DNA from: Planctomycetota bacterium
Lineage (GTDB): Bacteria; Planctomycetota; UBA8108; UBA1146
Reading direction: 5' to 3'
DNA: 42,852 nucleotides
Assembly: GCA_002711105.1 (NCBI GenBank)
Contig: PAIH01000004.1
Coordinates: 1 to 42,852 of the forward strand
Positions 25,945 to 33,834 of the stretch are shown here, piece after piece. The position numbers and the translations under genes were made by a program. Every line of letters begins with the position of its first letter. Position 1 is the stretch's first letter. The notes under the pieces were generated by a model that was not told the DNA's origin, did not search any database, and saw nothing but the letters and a program-made list of their open reading frames with translations.

Positions 25945-27792
25945 ATGTCGTCAATAGTCAACGCTGAAGCTCTCGTAGAATGTGTACCCAACATCTCCGA
26001 GGGACGTGACCGCCAGAAGATTGATCTCATCGTTGCTGCGGCATCCGCCGTGGATGATGTCGATGTCCTGGATGTCGATGCGGGCGCAGATACCAATCGT
26101 ACAGTGATCACCCTCGTGGGGCCGCCCGATCCGATCGCCGAGGCCGCGTTCCGTCTGGTCGAAAAGGCTGCGGAGCTCATCGACATGAGCACGCACCAAG
26201 GTGCGCACGCCCGTCATGGTGCCACCGATGTCTGCCCCTTCATCCCCGTCAGTGGAATCTCGATGGAACAGTGCATCGAGATAGCAAGAGCGGTGGGAAA
26301 ACGAATCGGTGAAGAGCTGGAGATCCCGGTCTACATGTATGATCGCGCCGCACTTCGTGAAGATCGTATGTCACTGGCGGACGTTCGGAGGGGTGAGTAC
26401 GAGGCTCTCGCCGAGAAGATGACGGACGAACAATGGAAGCCGGACTTTGGACCGGCTCACTTCCTGCCTGGCCCCGGGGTCGTCACCGTCGGAGCCCGCG
26501 AGTTCCTGATCGCCTACAACGTGAACCTCAACACCCGCGACAAGAGCCAGGCCAACGATCTTGCCATGGAAATCCGCGAAAAGGGTCGAGCAGTTCGGAT
26601 CAATGCACGCACACCCTACTACTCAAGTGGTCAGCTGCTCCGCTATAGATCTGATCAAGGCATCTGGCCTTCAGGGATCACAGCGGAAGTATTTTCAAGT
26701 CTTGAAGAACTCGACCAACACCTTCGTACCCACGGAACTTCCCTCGAAAAGGAAGCCGATTTCTTCGGCCAAGATGTCTCCAGTCTCGATGGTGAGATGG
26801 TCATGAAAAGGGGCATGTTCCAGCACTGCAGGGCAGTCGGCTGGGTGATTCCCGAATACGGCCGGGCCCAGATATCCATCAATCTCACAGATTTCCACGT
26901 CACCAACATGCATCACGTTTTCGATGCCTGTCGCCAGCTCGCAGAAGATCGAGGTCTCATCATCACCGGATCTGAGTTAGTGGGAGTAGCGCCTTATCCC
27001 GCCATCCGAGAAAGTGGAGAGCACTACCTGTCAAATCAGGGCTCCAGTCGTGGAATCCCTGTTAAAGACATCATTGCTACTGCCGTTCAATCGCTGGGGC
27101 TCTCGGACATCTCCGACTTCGATCCGAAACGCTCGGTGCTAGGAATGGCGGCGACTGATGGTCCTTTGACCCGACACCCCGTCAACGATTTTGTCGATGA
27201 GGTCTCGCGCGATTCTCCCGCTCCAGGAGGAGGCTCTATCGCGGCACTGGCGGGATCTCTCGGAGCAGCACTTTCTTCGATGGTGGCCAACCTCACCTTT
27301 GCAAAACGTAAATACCGCAAACGGCAATCTGAGATGGAATCCATCGCGATTCAGGCCCAACTTCTGAAAGATGATCTCCTGCGTGCGGTAGATCAGGATA
27401 CGGAAGCCTTCGAGGGAGTGATCAAGGCGATGCGTCTCCCCCAGAGTAACCCCGAGCAGAAGCAAGCACGGGCCAACGCTATCGAGGTTGGTTATCGCCA
27501 CGCAACGGAAGTCCCACTGGTCACGGCAGAACTATGCCTGGAGGTGATGAAGCTGGCCCTCCAGGCTTCACAACGGGGCCTACCAGCGGGGATCACCGAT
27601 GCGGGCACCGCCACCTGGATGGCCCGAGCCGGACTCGAAGGAGCGATCCTCAACGTGAGGGTCAATCTGGTCGAGGTCAAAGACGAGAAGTGGCGAACCG
27701 CCATCGAGGAGCAGATTCAAACCCTCCAGGAGGACTCCCAAGGCCTGTTGGAGCAATGTCAGCAACAATTGGAGGAAATCTTGGGATCCTGA
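25945..27792 (+). CDS. Fused glutamate formiminotransferase-formiminotetrahydrofolate cyclodeaminase
   Basis: The bifunctional protein (615 residues) transfers the formimino group of formiminoglutamate to tetrahydrofolate and then deaminates it to methenyl-THF, at the end of histidine degradation. Residues 5-320 are the transferase (LVECVPNISEGRD, 'HQGAHARHGATDVCPF', 'MYDRAALREDR', 'FLIAYNVNLNT'). From about 405 follows the cyclodeaminase domain (NDFVDEVSRDSPAPGGGSIAAL.., 'DAFEGV'-like and 'AGITDAGTATWMARA'). The track's first codon is a TTG; the next ATG at 25945 follows GGGAGGA and is preferred. No hut genes are nearby, so it may serve one-carbon supply. The fusion is known from animals and some bacteria. 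Confidence 0.94.
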   Translation: MSSIVNAEALVECVPNISEGRDRQKIDLIVAAASAVDDVDVLDVDAGADTNRTVITLVGPPDPIAEAAFRLVEKAAELIDMSTHQGAHARHGATDVCPFIPVSGISMEQCIEIARAVGKRIGEELEIPVYMYDRAALREDRMSLADVRRGEYEALAEKMTDEQWKPDFGPAHFLPGPGVVTVGAREFLIAYNVNLNTRDKSQANDLAMEIREKGRAVRINARTPYYSSGQLLRYRSDQGIWPSGITAEVFSSLEELDQHLRTHGTSLEKEADFFGQDVSSLDGEMVMKRGMFQHCRAVGWVIPEYGRAQISINLTDFHVTNMHHVFDACRQLAEDRGLIITGSELVGVAPYPAIRESGEHYLSNQGSSRGIPVKDIIATAVQSLGLSDISDFDPKRSVLGMAATDGPLTRHPVNDFVDEVSRDSPAPGGGSIAALAGSLGAALSSMVANLTFAKRKYRKRQSEMESIAIQAQLLKDDLLRAVDQDTEAFEGVIKAMRLPQSNPEQKQARANAIEVGYRHATEVPLVTAELCLEVMKLALQASQRGLPAGITDAGTATWMARAGLEGAILNVRVNLVEVKDEKWRTAIEEQIQTLQEDSQGLLEQCQQQLEEILGS

Positions 27793-27844
27793 AGGATCTT
27801 TAGAGTAAATTCGGGGTTACTGTTACGGCAAGAGGCTGTAATTC

Positions 27845-27863
27845 TGGAGCTATACTTGCTCCA
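27845..27863 (+). promoter_or_regulatory. Candidate -10 element inside an inverted repeat
   Basis: TGGAGC and GCTCCA flank a 7-bp spacer containing TATACT, a good -10 match, 25-30 bp before the start of the next gene. The inverted repeat could be an operator or a small hairpin. No good -35 box is visible. Confidence 0.35.
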
Positions 27864-27880
27864 TGGAAACAAGGAGAACG

Positions 27881-28726
27881 ATGAAGCCTGCACTCATAAT
27901 TTTGAGCATCCTGGTGGTCCTCACTGGCTACAGTGCCTACAACAATCAATACGAAACCCAGCAAGCTGTAGATCAGGCAGAACGGCTGAGCAAGCGCGTT
28001 GTCAGTCTTCAGGAGCGGCTGGATGTTCTTGAACAAAAGTCGGAATCGACCCAGACCATCTCCTGGACCGATACGGCCGGCGACTCTGAAGCAACGGCCA
28101 CTGTGATGCCCGAAGAGGTTGTCTCCGCCATTGCCGAGCAGATCGCACAAAATGTCAGTGCCCTGGGAATGATCGCTAGAGGAATTCCCACCTCGAGCCC
28201 CGATTCCAATTCGGCATCAAATGTCAATCCTCAAGAACTCGATCAGCAGGTCAGAGATACACTGGCGGCTGTCCAGGAAGAGGAACGCGCCGAACGTAGC
28301 GAGAGAAATCAGGAACGGATGATGGAAAGGGCAGCGGAGAGGGCCGAAAGGACGGCCGAACGGTTGGGTCTGACAGGAAACCAGGCCGAAGAGTTCACCG
28401 CTTTGCTGACAGAACACTCTACCGAGATGCATCAGATATGGAGCGAATCTCGCGAGCTTGATCTTGATCGAGGCGAGATGAGGAACTTCTTCGAACAAAC
28501 ACGCGAGGAACAGAACGCAGAAATCGAACAAGTCCTCAACGCCGATCAGTACGCCCAGTACCTCGAATTGCCTCAGGGCAACAACTGGGGAAGACGTGGT
28601 GGCGGACCAGGCGGTAACAACAATAACGGCGGCGGTAACAATAACGGCGGCGGCAACAACAACGGCGGCGGTAACAACAACGGCGGCGGTAACAACAACG
28701 GCGGCGGTAGCAACGGGGGTTTCTAA
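27881..28726 (+). CDS. Membrane-anchored coiled-coil protein with Asn/Gly repeat tail
   Basis: I do not recognise a family. The preferred start is ATG 27881 behind AAGGAG (281 residues). A hydrophobic N-terminus (ALIILSILVVLTGYSAY) is either an anchor or an uncleaved signal. A heptad-like coiled coil follows (residues 20-60, 'AERLSKRVVSLQERLDVLEQK'). A Ser/Asn-rich linker comes next, then a strongly charged helical region (about 120-240: 'ERAERSERNQERMMERAAERAER', 'LGLTGNQAEEFTALLTEHS') reminiscent of Spy/CpxP-like helical proteins. The last 35 residues are GGGNNN repeats encoded by an 18-bp tandem repeat. It is probably periplasmic and its role is unknown. Confidence 0.75.
   Translation: MKPALIILSILVVLTGYSAYNNQYETQQAVDQAERLSKRVVSLQERLDVLEQKSESTQTISWTDTAGDSEATATVMPEEVVSAIAEQIAQNVSALGMIARGIPTSSPDSNSASNVNPQELDQQVRDTLAAVQEEERAERSERNQERMMERAAERAERTAERLGLTGNQAEEFTALLTEHSTEMHQIWSESRELDLDRGEMRNFFEQTREEQNAEIEQVLNADQYAQYLELPQGNNWGRRGGGPGGNNNNGGGNNNGGGNNNGGGNNNGGGNNNGGGSNGGF
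28616..28708. repeat. 18-bp tandem repeats encoding NNNGGG
   Basis: One 21-bp and four 18-bp units of the type AACAACAACGGCGGCGGT lie at the 3' end of the coiled-coil gene. The last units are identical, which points to recent slippage or expansion. The unit keeps the reading frame. Confidence 0.9.
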
Positions 28727-28776
28727 CCGGCCAGTTTGTCGTTAATGGGTCCTTTCATGCCCGGGTCTAGAAGGGC

Positions 28777-28782
28777 TATGAT
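28777..28782 (+). promoter_or_regulatory. Possible -10 box of a leaderless transcript
   Basis: TATGAT (5/6 match to TATAAT) ends 6 bp before the ATG of the ACT-domain gene. No ribosome binding site precedes that ATG. Transcription would start at or next to the start codon. The -35 region is weak. Confidence 0.35.
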
Positions 28783-28788
28783 CCTCCC

Positions 28789-29256
28789 ATGCTGAAGACG
28801 GAAAAGGACTACTCCGACCCGTTCGTGCGTCAACTGAGTTTATTTCTGGATAATCGCGTGGGTAAATTGCGCGAAATCCTTCGCTACCTCACCACTGAGG
28901 ACATCCTTCTTCATGCCATCACAGTGATCGATAGCGCAGACCACGCCATCGTTCGCATCATTGTTGACCGAGTGGGCACCGCCCAACAGGTACTCATGGA
29001 AAACGGAGTACCCACTTCGCTGAATGCAATCCTCGCCGTCGAAGTTCCCAACGAACGGGCGGGTCTGAGGATGATCTGCCGCTCGCTGATCCAGGCTGAG
29101 ATCAATATCCACTATGCTTATCCGATGCTGACTCGTCCGCACGGCTTTGGTGTTTTCATCGTCCACGTCGATGAAAACAATACCGCCAGAGAGCTTCTCA
29201 TCGACGATGGTTTCAAATTGCTAGACGAAAGTGATCTGGGGCTCGCAGGGATTTAG
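28789..29256 (+). CDS. Tandem ACT-domain protein
   Basis: This 155-residue protein consists of two ACT-type ligand-binding domains: residues about 12-75 ('QLSLFLDNRVGKLREILRYL...DHAIVRIIVD') and about 80-150 ('ILAVEVPNERAGLRMICRSLIQAEINIHYAYPML'). The 'N/ERxGxL' turn is where amino acids bind in regulatory ACT domains. No enzyme domain is attached, so it is a stand-alone amino acid sensor or regulator with unknown partner. No Shine-Dalgarno sequence is seen. It is followed by a 500-bp non-coding stretch. Confidence 0.85.
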   Translation: MLKTEKDYSDPFVRQLSLFLDNRVGKLREILRYLTTEDILLHAITVIDSADHAIVRIIVDRVGTAQQVLMENGVPTSLNAILAVEVPNERAGLRMICRSLIQAEINIHYAYPMLTRPHGFGVFIVHVDENNTARELLIDDGFKLLDESDLGLAGI

Positions 29257-29368
29257 TTCGATTCTTCTCAAACCCCCGAAATCTTCAGCGGTCACAGAGC
29301 ATTCGCATCGCCCATTCTGCAGGCGGACCTCCAGGTCGATATTCTATTGGAGAAATACTCAGTCGGAC

Positions 29369-29410
29369 AAAAAAAGAAAACCTCTCGGCCCGAGGAGACA
29401 GGCCGAGAGG
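29369..29410 (-). terminator. Intrinsic terminator, minus strand
   Basis: A perfect 10-bp stem (CCTCTCGGCC / GGCCGAGAGG, 29381-29410) is followed on the minus strand by TTTTCTTTTTTT. This is a textbook Rho-independent terminator for a transcript arriving from the right, where the nearest annotated stop on that strand is about 350 bp away (29758). Confidence 0.85.
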
Positions 29411-29580
29411 CACGTGGACTCTGGTAAAACCATCGATCCACGATGTGTCCCCCGATTCTCCCACGAAGATCCGCCGACCCGAAGGTCGGGAACGGTGCGC
29501 GCGTTTCTGCCGAAGCAGATCCAGGAGACATCCCCCGAGATCGTCCTGAAAATACGCGGGTTGCACCAGAGAGAAACTCT
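29369..29580 (-). ncRNA. Candidate structured RNA with promoter-like and terminator sequences
   Basis: On the minus strand a region of about 200 nt folds into a consistent structure. A long-range closing helix pairs CTCTGGTgcAACC (29559-29571) with GGTTttACCAGAG (29419-29431). Inside, CGCGT (29554-29558) pairs with ACGCG (29500-29504) and encloses two hairpins: TCAGGA/TCCTGG, and TCTGC-ttcg-GCAGA (29506-29519). Next comes CCGACC-ttcg-GGTCGG (29474-29489), then CATCG-tggat-CGATG (29431-29445). Two of the hairpins have UUCG tetraloops. An intrinsic terminator follows directly and a TTGACA box lies upstream. The overlapping ORFs look non-coding. It does not show the signatures of RNase P, tmRNA or SRP RNA that I know; a divergent 6S-like RNA cannot be excluded. 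Confidence 0.6.
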
Positions 29581-29609
29581 TAGTAATTCCCAGGATACCC
29601 ACATGTCAA
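29580..29609 (-). promoter_or_regulatory. Candidate promoter of the structured RNA
   Basis: A perfect -35 TTGACA (29604-29609, minus strand) is followed after 18 bp by TACTAA, or after 16 bp by ATTACT. The -10 is weak, but the position fits the 5' end of the folded region. Confidence 0.35.
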
Positions 29610-29757
29610 AATTCAACTAGCCCTGACAGATCGCAGCAGGAACATGACATCCAAAGTTATAACTGGATCGTTTGCAGAGGTGATGGTGGTGTTCTCTCAG
29701 ATGCACAAGAACACGCGTTGGCACGATAGTCACTGTAACAGATAGCCAGGAATGGCA

Positions 29758-30546
29758 TCATTCCAGAGGCTTCACACCCTCTCTTAGCCCTTCGATGGAA
29801 AGCTGAATGACATAACTGGCAAGTTGGTCGACCTCCTCAGGTTTGAGCACCTGGAGGGGCATCTTTGCCTGGGCATTGTCAAAAGTGGGCTGCTTCAGGT
29901 ACCCATGTAACCACTGTGACATTTTGCGAAGTAGATCCGGTTCTTTTTCGATGGCGAGAAATTGTTCCTTCCTTGCCTCGTAACGATTGGGATCCTCCTT
30001 ACGCATCATCTCCAGGTGATTCGTGAACAATTTCATGCGCTCAAGACGGCGTACCGACACCTGGATGAGTGGTGGTTGTAACACTCCCCCACGGCCATCT
30101 ATCTTGTGACAAAGGATGCAGCGCTTCTTGGCCACCAAGTGACCCAGTTTCGCCCTTCGCTGAAAGTCCGGCTCTTGCAACAGGGATAGATCCGGAAGGC
30201 CCTGCTGGAGCTGAGAGGGCTCCTTAGAAGTTGCCTGATTCGCATCGTCAAGCTGCCCATCATCGCCCTTGATCACGACCACGGGGTCTTTCCTGTCTGA
30301 AATCCCCTGCTTAGCAGAAGGCTCAGCTACATGCCCGGTAGATTTCACGGGCTGCTCGATCACCGATTCAGGATTCGGTTCACTGGAAACTTGTTTCAGA
30401 GGCTGACTTGTATTGGCAGCGCTCCTGCCGTCACCACAGGAGGCGATGACGAGCCACGGCAGTGATAGCAAAACAGGGACAACCCTCCTGATGAAAACCC
30501 CCGCCCGAGGCTGTATTGGAGTTCCACCTGGGGCAATCTGCCGCAT
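29758..30546 (-). CDS. Single-heme cytochrome c lipoprotein
   Basis: The 262-residue protein begins with a basic N-terminus, a hydrophobic segment and a lipobox-like 'VIASC', so it is likely a lipid-anchored envelope protein. A Ser/Pro/Lys-rich linker of about 90 residues follows. The C-terminal half is a class I cytochrome c: heme motif CILCH (CxxCH), 'DGRGGVLQPPLI', and a distal Met in 'NAQAKMPLQVLKPEEVDQLASYV'. It probably transfers electrons in the periplasm. No oxidase or partner gene is adjacent. The stretch between its stop and the terminator at 29381 carries the candidate RNA. Confidence 0.85.
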   Translation of the reverse strand: MRQIAPGGTPIQPRAGVFIRRVVPVLLSLPWLVIASCGDGRSAANTSQPLKQVSSEPNPESVIEQPVKSTGHVAEPSAKQGISDRKDPVVVIKGDDGQLDDANQATSKEPSQLQQGLPDLSLLQEPDFQRRAKLGHLVAKKRCILCHKIDGRGGVLQPPLIQVSVRRLERMKLFTNHLEMMRKEDPNRYEARKEQFLAIEKEPDLLRKMSQWLHGYLKQPTFDNAQAKMPLQVLKPEEVDQLASYVIQLSIEGLREGVKPLE

Positions 30547-30661
30547 CTTTCCTTCCTCTCCTTATCTGAGCCTAGTCCCCCGAGCCTATGGTGCAAGGTC
30601 ATCGCTATCCTCTCCCACGATTCCGGTGGCAGTGATACGATGCAAGCAGAGGAGGTGACTC

Positions 30662-31726
30662 ATGCTTTCTGTAGGATTGACTCTGATACTAGCCAGTTTC
30701 TTGCCAGTATCGGCTCCCTTCGATCTCGACGGTGAAATGAAGAGGGTTGAGGCGCTGGAAGCCCTTTTTGAAATCGAGGTAGACAAGAGCAATCAACGCT
30801 CCGCTGCAGAGCAATTCGAACCACGGTTCGAGACTCTCGCCAAGGAACTCTCCGGAACGGAAAGCGGTCTTCGTGCCGAGTTGTGGATCCTTAGAAACCA
30901 CTGGTGGAAACGTTCGGCTGGAACGATGGAACAGGCGGCAAACAAACAAGCCCAGCGTTTGATCGCTGAATATCCCGGATCACCTCAGCTCAGCAGCATC
31001 GCGGAGTTCAGATATCTCTATGGTCGTGAAAATGTCATTCCCCTCATGGATGCTTTGATCGCGGCCAGCCCCCATAACAGTGTCGATGCCTGGGCCATCC
31101 ACGCCAAAATTTTTACTCTACGCCGCAGTAGAGATGAGAAAGCTCCCATCCAGTTGCGAATAAATCTGGAATTGCTGCAAGATCGATACGCTGAGGTCCC
31201 GTTCCGAGATACCACCTTCGGAGTTCTCGCAACAGCGATGCTCTCTCCTCATCAAAAGGAAGATCTTGAGATTGGCAAAGTGGCTCCAGAAATCGAAGGC
31301 ATCGATGTCGATGGGACTAAATTCCGGCTCTCCGACTACCGGGGGAAGATCGTACTGCTTGATTTCTGGGGTGACTGGTGAGGACCATGTCGGGCGATGT
31401 ACCCACACGAGCGGTCGCTCGTGCAAAAATATAACGAACACTTCGCAATAGTCGGCGTGAACTCAGATCGGGGTAGGGATCGCCTCAAGGAAGCGAAGGC
31501 ACGCGAAAAAATCACGTGGAGTTCCTTTTATGACGGAGGAGGAACCGGAGGCCCCATCGCCTCTCGCTGGGGAGTTTCTGGCTGGCCAACACTATTCCTG
31601 CTCGACACCAAAGGCACCATCCGGCACAAAGGACTGCGTGGAGAAAAACTGGAAAATGCCATCAGAGAACTTTTACTGGAGATGGATGTAGAACTGCCCC
31701 CCGATCCACAAAAGAAGGAATCGTAA
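30662..31726 (+). CDS. Exported thioredoxin-like (TlpA-type) selenoprotein with UxxC active site
   Basis: The ORF track shows two ORFs (30662-31381 and 31397-31726), but they are in the same frame and separated by a single TGA at 31379-31381. Reading through gives 354 residues with 'LLDFWGDW-U-GPCRAM', so the TGA stands exactly at the first Cys of the WCGPC redox motif. The C-terminal thioredoxin fold is otherwise intact: 'FRLSDYRGKIVLLDFW', 'FAIVGVNSDRG', and the cis-Pro loop 'VSGWPTLFLLD'. The N-terminus is a signal peptide (MLSVGLTLILASFLPVSA), followed by about 175 helical residues I do not recognise. The start has AGGAGGTGA. A hairpin with loop GGTC begins 24 nt after the TGA, as expected for a bacterial SECIS. 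It is probably a periplasmic thiol/selenol oxidoreductase. A nonsense mutation is the alternative. Confidence 0.85.
31406..31423 (+). promoter_or_regulatory. Candidate bacterial SECIS hairpin
   Basis: CACGAGC-GGTC-GCTCGTG forms a perfect 7-bp stem with a GGUC loop, the same loop core as the E. coli fdhF SECIS bound by SelB. The loop starts 31 nt after the TGA, within the spacing I recall for bacterial SECIS models. It lies in the coding frame (HERSLV). Confidence 0.8.
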
Positions 31727-31747
31727 CAACACGCCACTCACAAAAAT

Positions 31748-32476
31748 CTATCCCTGGGGCTTTTCTCTGCGGCGAATTGCGCGGTCGCGACGAACGAGAC
31801 GAATCAAAGCGGAAAGCATCTTCATTCCATCCAGGATAGGGCTGACCGAACTGCTGCCGCCATCAGACCAGACGATGGGGATCTCTTCGATGACCAATCC
31901 CTGTCTACGCGCGGCCAGCAAAAGTTCAATGTCAAATGCAAATCCCTCTTCCTGTAACTGATCGAAAATCGGAAGCAATTTCTCTCGCCGAAACATCTTG
32001 CAACCACACTGAGTATCTTTGACTGGCAGAGTCGTTGATAAATGGACGACTTTCCGGAACAGAGCTCCAAGAATCACTCGCAAAATACCCTGCTGTACAG
32101 TGATCCTGGAACCATCTATGTGACGAGAACCACAGACCAGGTCAGCACCGGCATCGACAGCCTTCAAAAGAGCCGGAAGCATCTCTGGTGATGCGGAAAG
32201 ATCAACATCTAGATAAGCAACCCTGTCTCCGCGTGCCGAAAGTACACCACGTCGAACGGCAGCCCCTTTGCCACGATGCCGATCGAGACATTCAAAGCGA
32301 AGTCGATCTTCTTGTTCGAGCCAGGGTGCCATGAAGGAAGTAGGGTCATCTGTACAACCGTCCGATACGATGATCAGTTCTCCACCATTCTCCTCTTCCA
32401 GGAACTCCAGAACCGTTTTGATCGTCTTCTTGAGTAGAGGAACACCGTTACGAACCGGTATCACCACCGAGAGCAC
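31748..32476 (-). CDS. Family 2 glycosyltransferase, polyprenyl-phosphate type
   Basis: This GT-A enzyme resembles dolichyl-phosphate glucosyl/mannosyltransferases (DPM1/ALG5 group). Motifs visible are 'LSVVIPVRNGVPLLKKT', 'LIIVSDGCTDDP', the metal-binding DxD in 'VAYLDVDLSASPEML', 'CGSRHIDGSR', and 'DTQCGCKMFRREKLLPIFDQLQEEGFAFDIELLLAARRQG'. It has no C-terminal membrane helices. It likely transfers a sugar from a nucleotide donor to a lipid phosphate carrier. The track starts at 32491, but the GTG at 32476 has GAGGAGA upstream and is preferred (242 residues). It is convergent with the selenoprotein gene. Confidence 0.9.
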   Translation of the reverse strand: MLSVVIPVRNGVPLLKKTIKTVLEFLEEENGGELIIVSDGCTDDPTSFMAPWLEQEDRLRFECLDRHRGKGAAVRRGVLSARGDRVAYLDVDLSASPEMLPALLKAVDAGADLVCGSRHIDGSRITVQQGILRVILGALFRKVVHLSTTLPVKDTQCGCKMFRREKLLPIFDQLQEEGFAFDIELLLAARRQGLVIEEIPIVWSDGGSSSVSPILDGMKMLSALIRLVRRDRAIRRREKPQG

Positions 32477-32616
32477 CGCTTCTCCTCTCATACTTGCATA
32501 CCAAGCTGAGTACTCTCGACCGAGTTCACACCTTGGATCTTGATGAGTGCACGAGGCGCCCCTGCGGGCAAGCCCGACCTTCTCTTTAACCGTGAATATG
32601 CCGTTTCCACCAGAAG

Positions 32617-33834
32617 ATGGGATTCTTAGGGGAATATCGACTGTTTTTTGAAAGGCGAATCGGAGTGAAAAAGGAACCGCAAAACCGGATCGCCCTGGTT
32701 TTGGGAGGAGGAGGGGCTCGTGCCGCCTATCAAGCGGGTTTCCTGCGCTATATCGGCCGCAGACTGCCCCAGTTGCGCTTCGCCATCCTCTCCGGTACTT
32801 CCGCAGGCGCCATCAATGCAGTACATCTCGCCCGCTTTCAGGGATCTCTTCATCGAGCTACAGAGGATCTGAGAAGGTTATGGTCACAACTGACGATGGA
32901 TCAGGTATTCAATGCAGATACCGGATCACTGGCCAAGATCGTCACACGCTGGGGTCTCCGTCTCATCAGTGGTGGTAGTTCATTTGCACCTACCACAAGA
33001 GGTCTTGTGGACACCAGTCCGCTCAAAAACTTTCTATGTAATCAAACGAGTTGTCTGGAGAACGGCAAGATCCCAGGTATCGAAGAAAACATCCTTCGAG
33101 GACATCTCCATTCCCTCGCCATCACGACTACCGATTACAATACAGGACGTTCCGTCACCTGGATTCATGGCAAAAACCCGAAGGAATGGGAACGGACGTA
33201 CCGATCGGGGATTCAGGCAAAGATCAGCATCGATCACGTTATGGCCTCGTGCGCCATCCCCCTCGTATTTCCTGCAGTCAAGATTGGGGATTCATGGCAC
33301 GGCGATGGTGGTGTTCGTCAAACCACCCCTCTATCACCGGTGATGCACATGGGTGCTGAGCGTATCCTCGCCATCTCTACCCGAAATCTGCCAGATGATG
33401 TGGAACCACAGAAAACAACTCCAAAAGGATACCCCCCTCCTGCACAGGTAGCGGGAATTTTGATGAATGCCGTCTTCCTCGATGCGCTGGAATTCGATTC
33501 CGGCAACGTTCAGAGGTTCAACAGGCTGCTGGAAAAACTGCCAGAAGAAGACCGGTGTGGTTTACGTCCGGTGGAGTTGCTTACAGCTCGTCCAAGTGAA
33601 GACCCGGGAGTACTGGCCAGAGAATTCGAGGCCCGTTTACCGGGCCCATTCCGTTTCCTCGAGAGAGGACTGGGAACTCAAGAAACAGAGAGTCATGACT
33701 TACTCTCACTGCTGATGTTCCAACCGGAATACATCGAGGCGTTAATCTCACTCGGAGAAAAAGACGCCCGAGAGCGCGCCGATGAGGTGATTCCCTTTCT
33801 CATCGGCGATCGTAAGGCGTCTGTCGTCTCCTAG
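32617..33834 (+). CDS. Patatin-like phospholipase
   Basis: The protein (405 residues) belongs to the patatin/RssA-like lipases. The oxyanion-hole motif is 'LVLGGGGARAAYQAGF', the nucleophile elbow 'SGTSAGAINAV' (GxSxG), and the catalytic Asp is in 'WHGDGGVRQTTPLSP' (DGG). After residue 280 comes a C-terminal region without recognised domain. It hydrolyses acyl esters of lipids, probably in the cytoplasm because there is no signal peptide. An in-frame GTG at 32665 directly before the GGGGxR strand is an alternative start. Its 3' end overlaps the convergent gene by 4 bp. Confidence 0.9.
   Translation: MGFLGEYRLFFERRIGVKKEPQNRIALVLGGGGARAAYQAGFLRYIGRRLPQLRFAILSGTSAGAINAVHLARFQGSLHRATEDLRRLWSQLTMDQVFNADTGSLAKIVTRWGLRLISGGSSFAPTTRGLVDTSPLKNFLCNQTSCLENGKIPGIEENILRGHLHSLAITTTDYNTGRSVTWIHGKNPKEWERTYRSGIQAKISIDHVMASCAIPLVFPAVKIGDSWHGDGGVRQTTPLSPVMHMGAERILAISTRNLPDDVEPQKTTPKGYPPPAQVAGILMNAVFLDALEFDSGNVQRFNRLLEKLPEEDRCGLRPVELLTARPSEDPGVLAREFEARLPGPFRFLERGLGTQETESHDLLSLLMFQPEYIEALISLGEKDARERADEVIPFLIGDRKASVVS

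Noticed and set aside
28616-28708. CRISPR-like repetitive array
   Set aside because: The units are contiguous 18-bp coding repeats without spacers, in frame with an upstream gene.
29285-29616. Minus-strand ORFs of 79-105 residues over the structured region
   Set aside because: They read through a strong intrinsic terminator and have no ribosome binding site or family resemblance; the RNA interpretation explains the sequence better.
29231-29620. 129-residue plus-strand ORF after the ACT gene
   Set aside because: It overlaps the ACT gene and crosses the terminator and RNA hairpins; the composition is Arg/Ser/Pro-rich and not protein-like, with no ribosome binding site.
30662-31381. Reading the thioredoxin-like gene as a pseudogene broken by a nonsense mutation
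   Set aside because: The TGA is exactly at the redox Cys, the frame is otherwise intact on both sides, and a SECIS-like GGTC hairpin follows. A random nonsense mutation would not predict these together, although absence of selenium genes in the genome would revive it.
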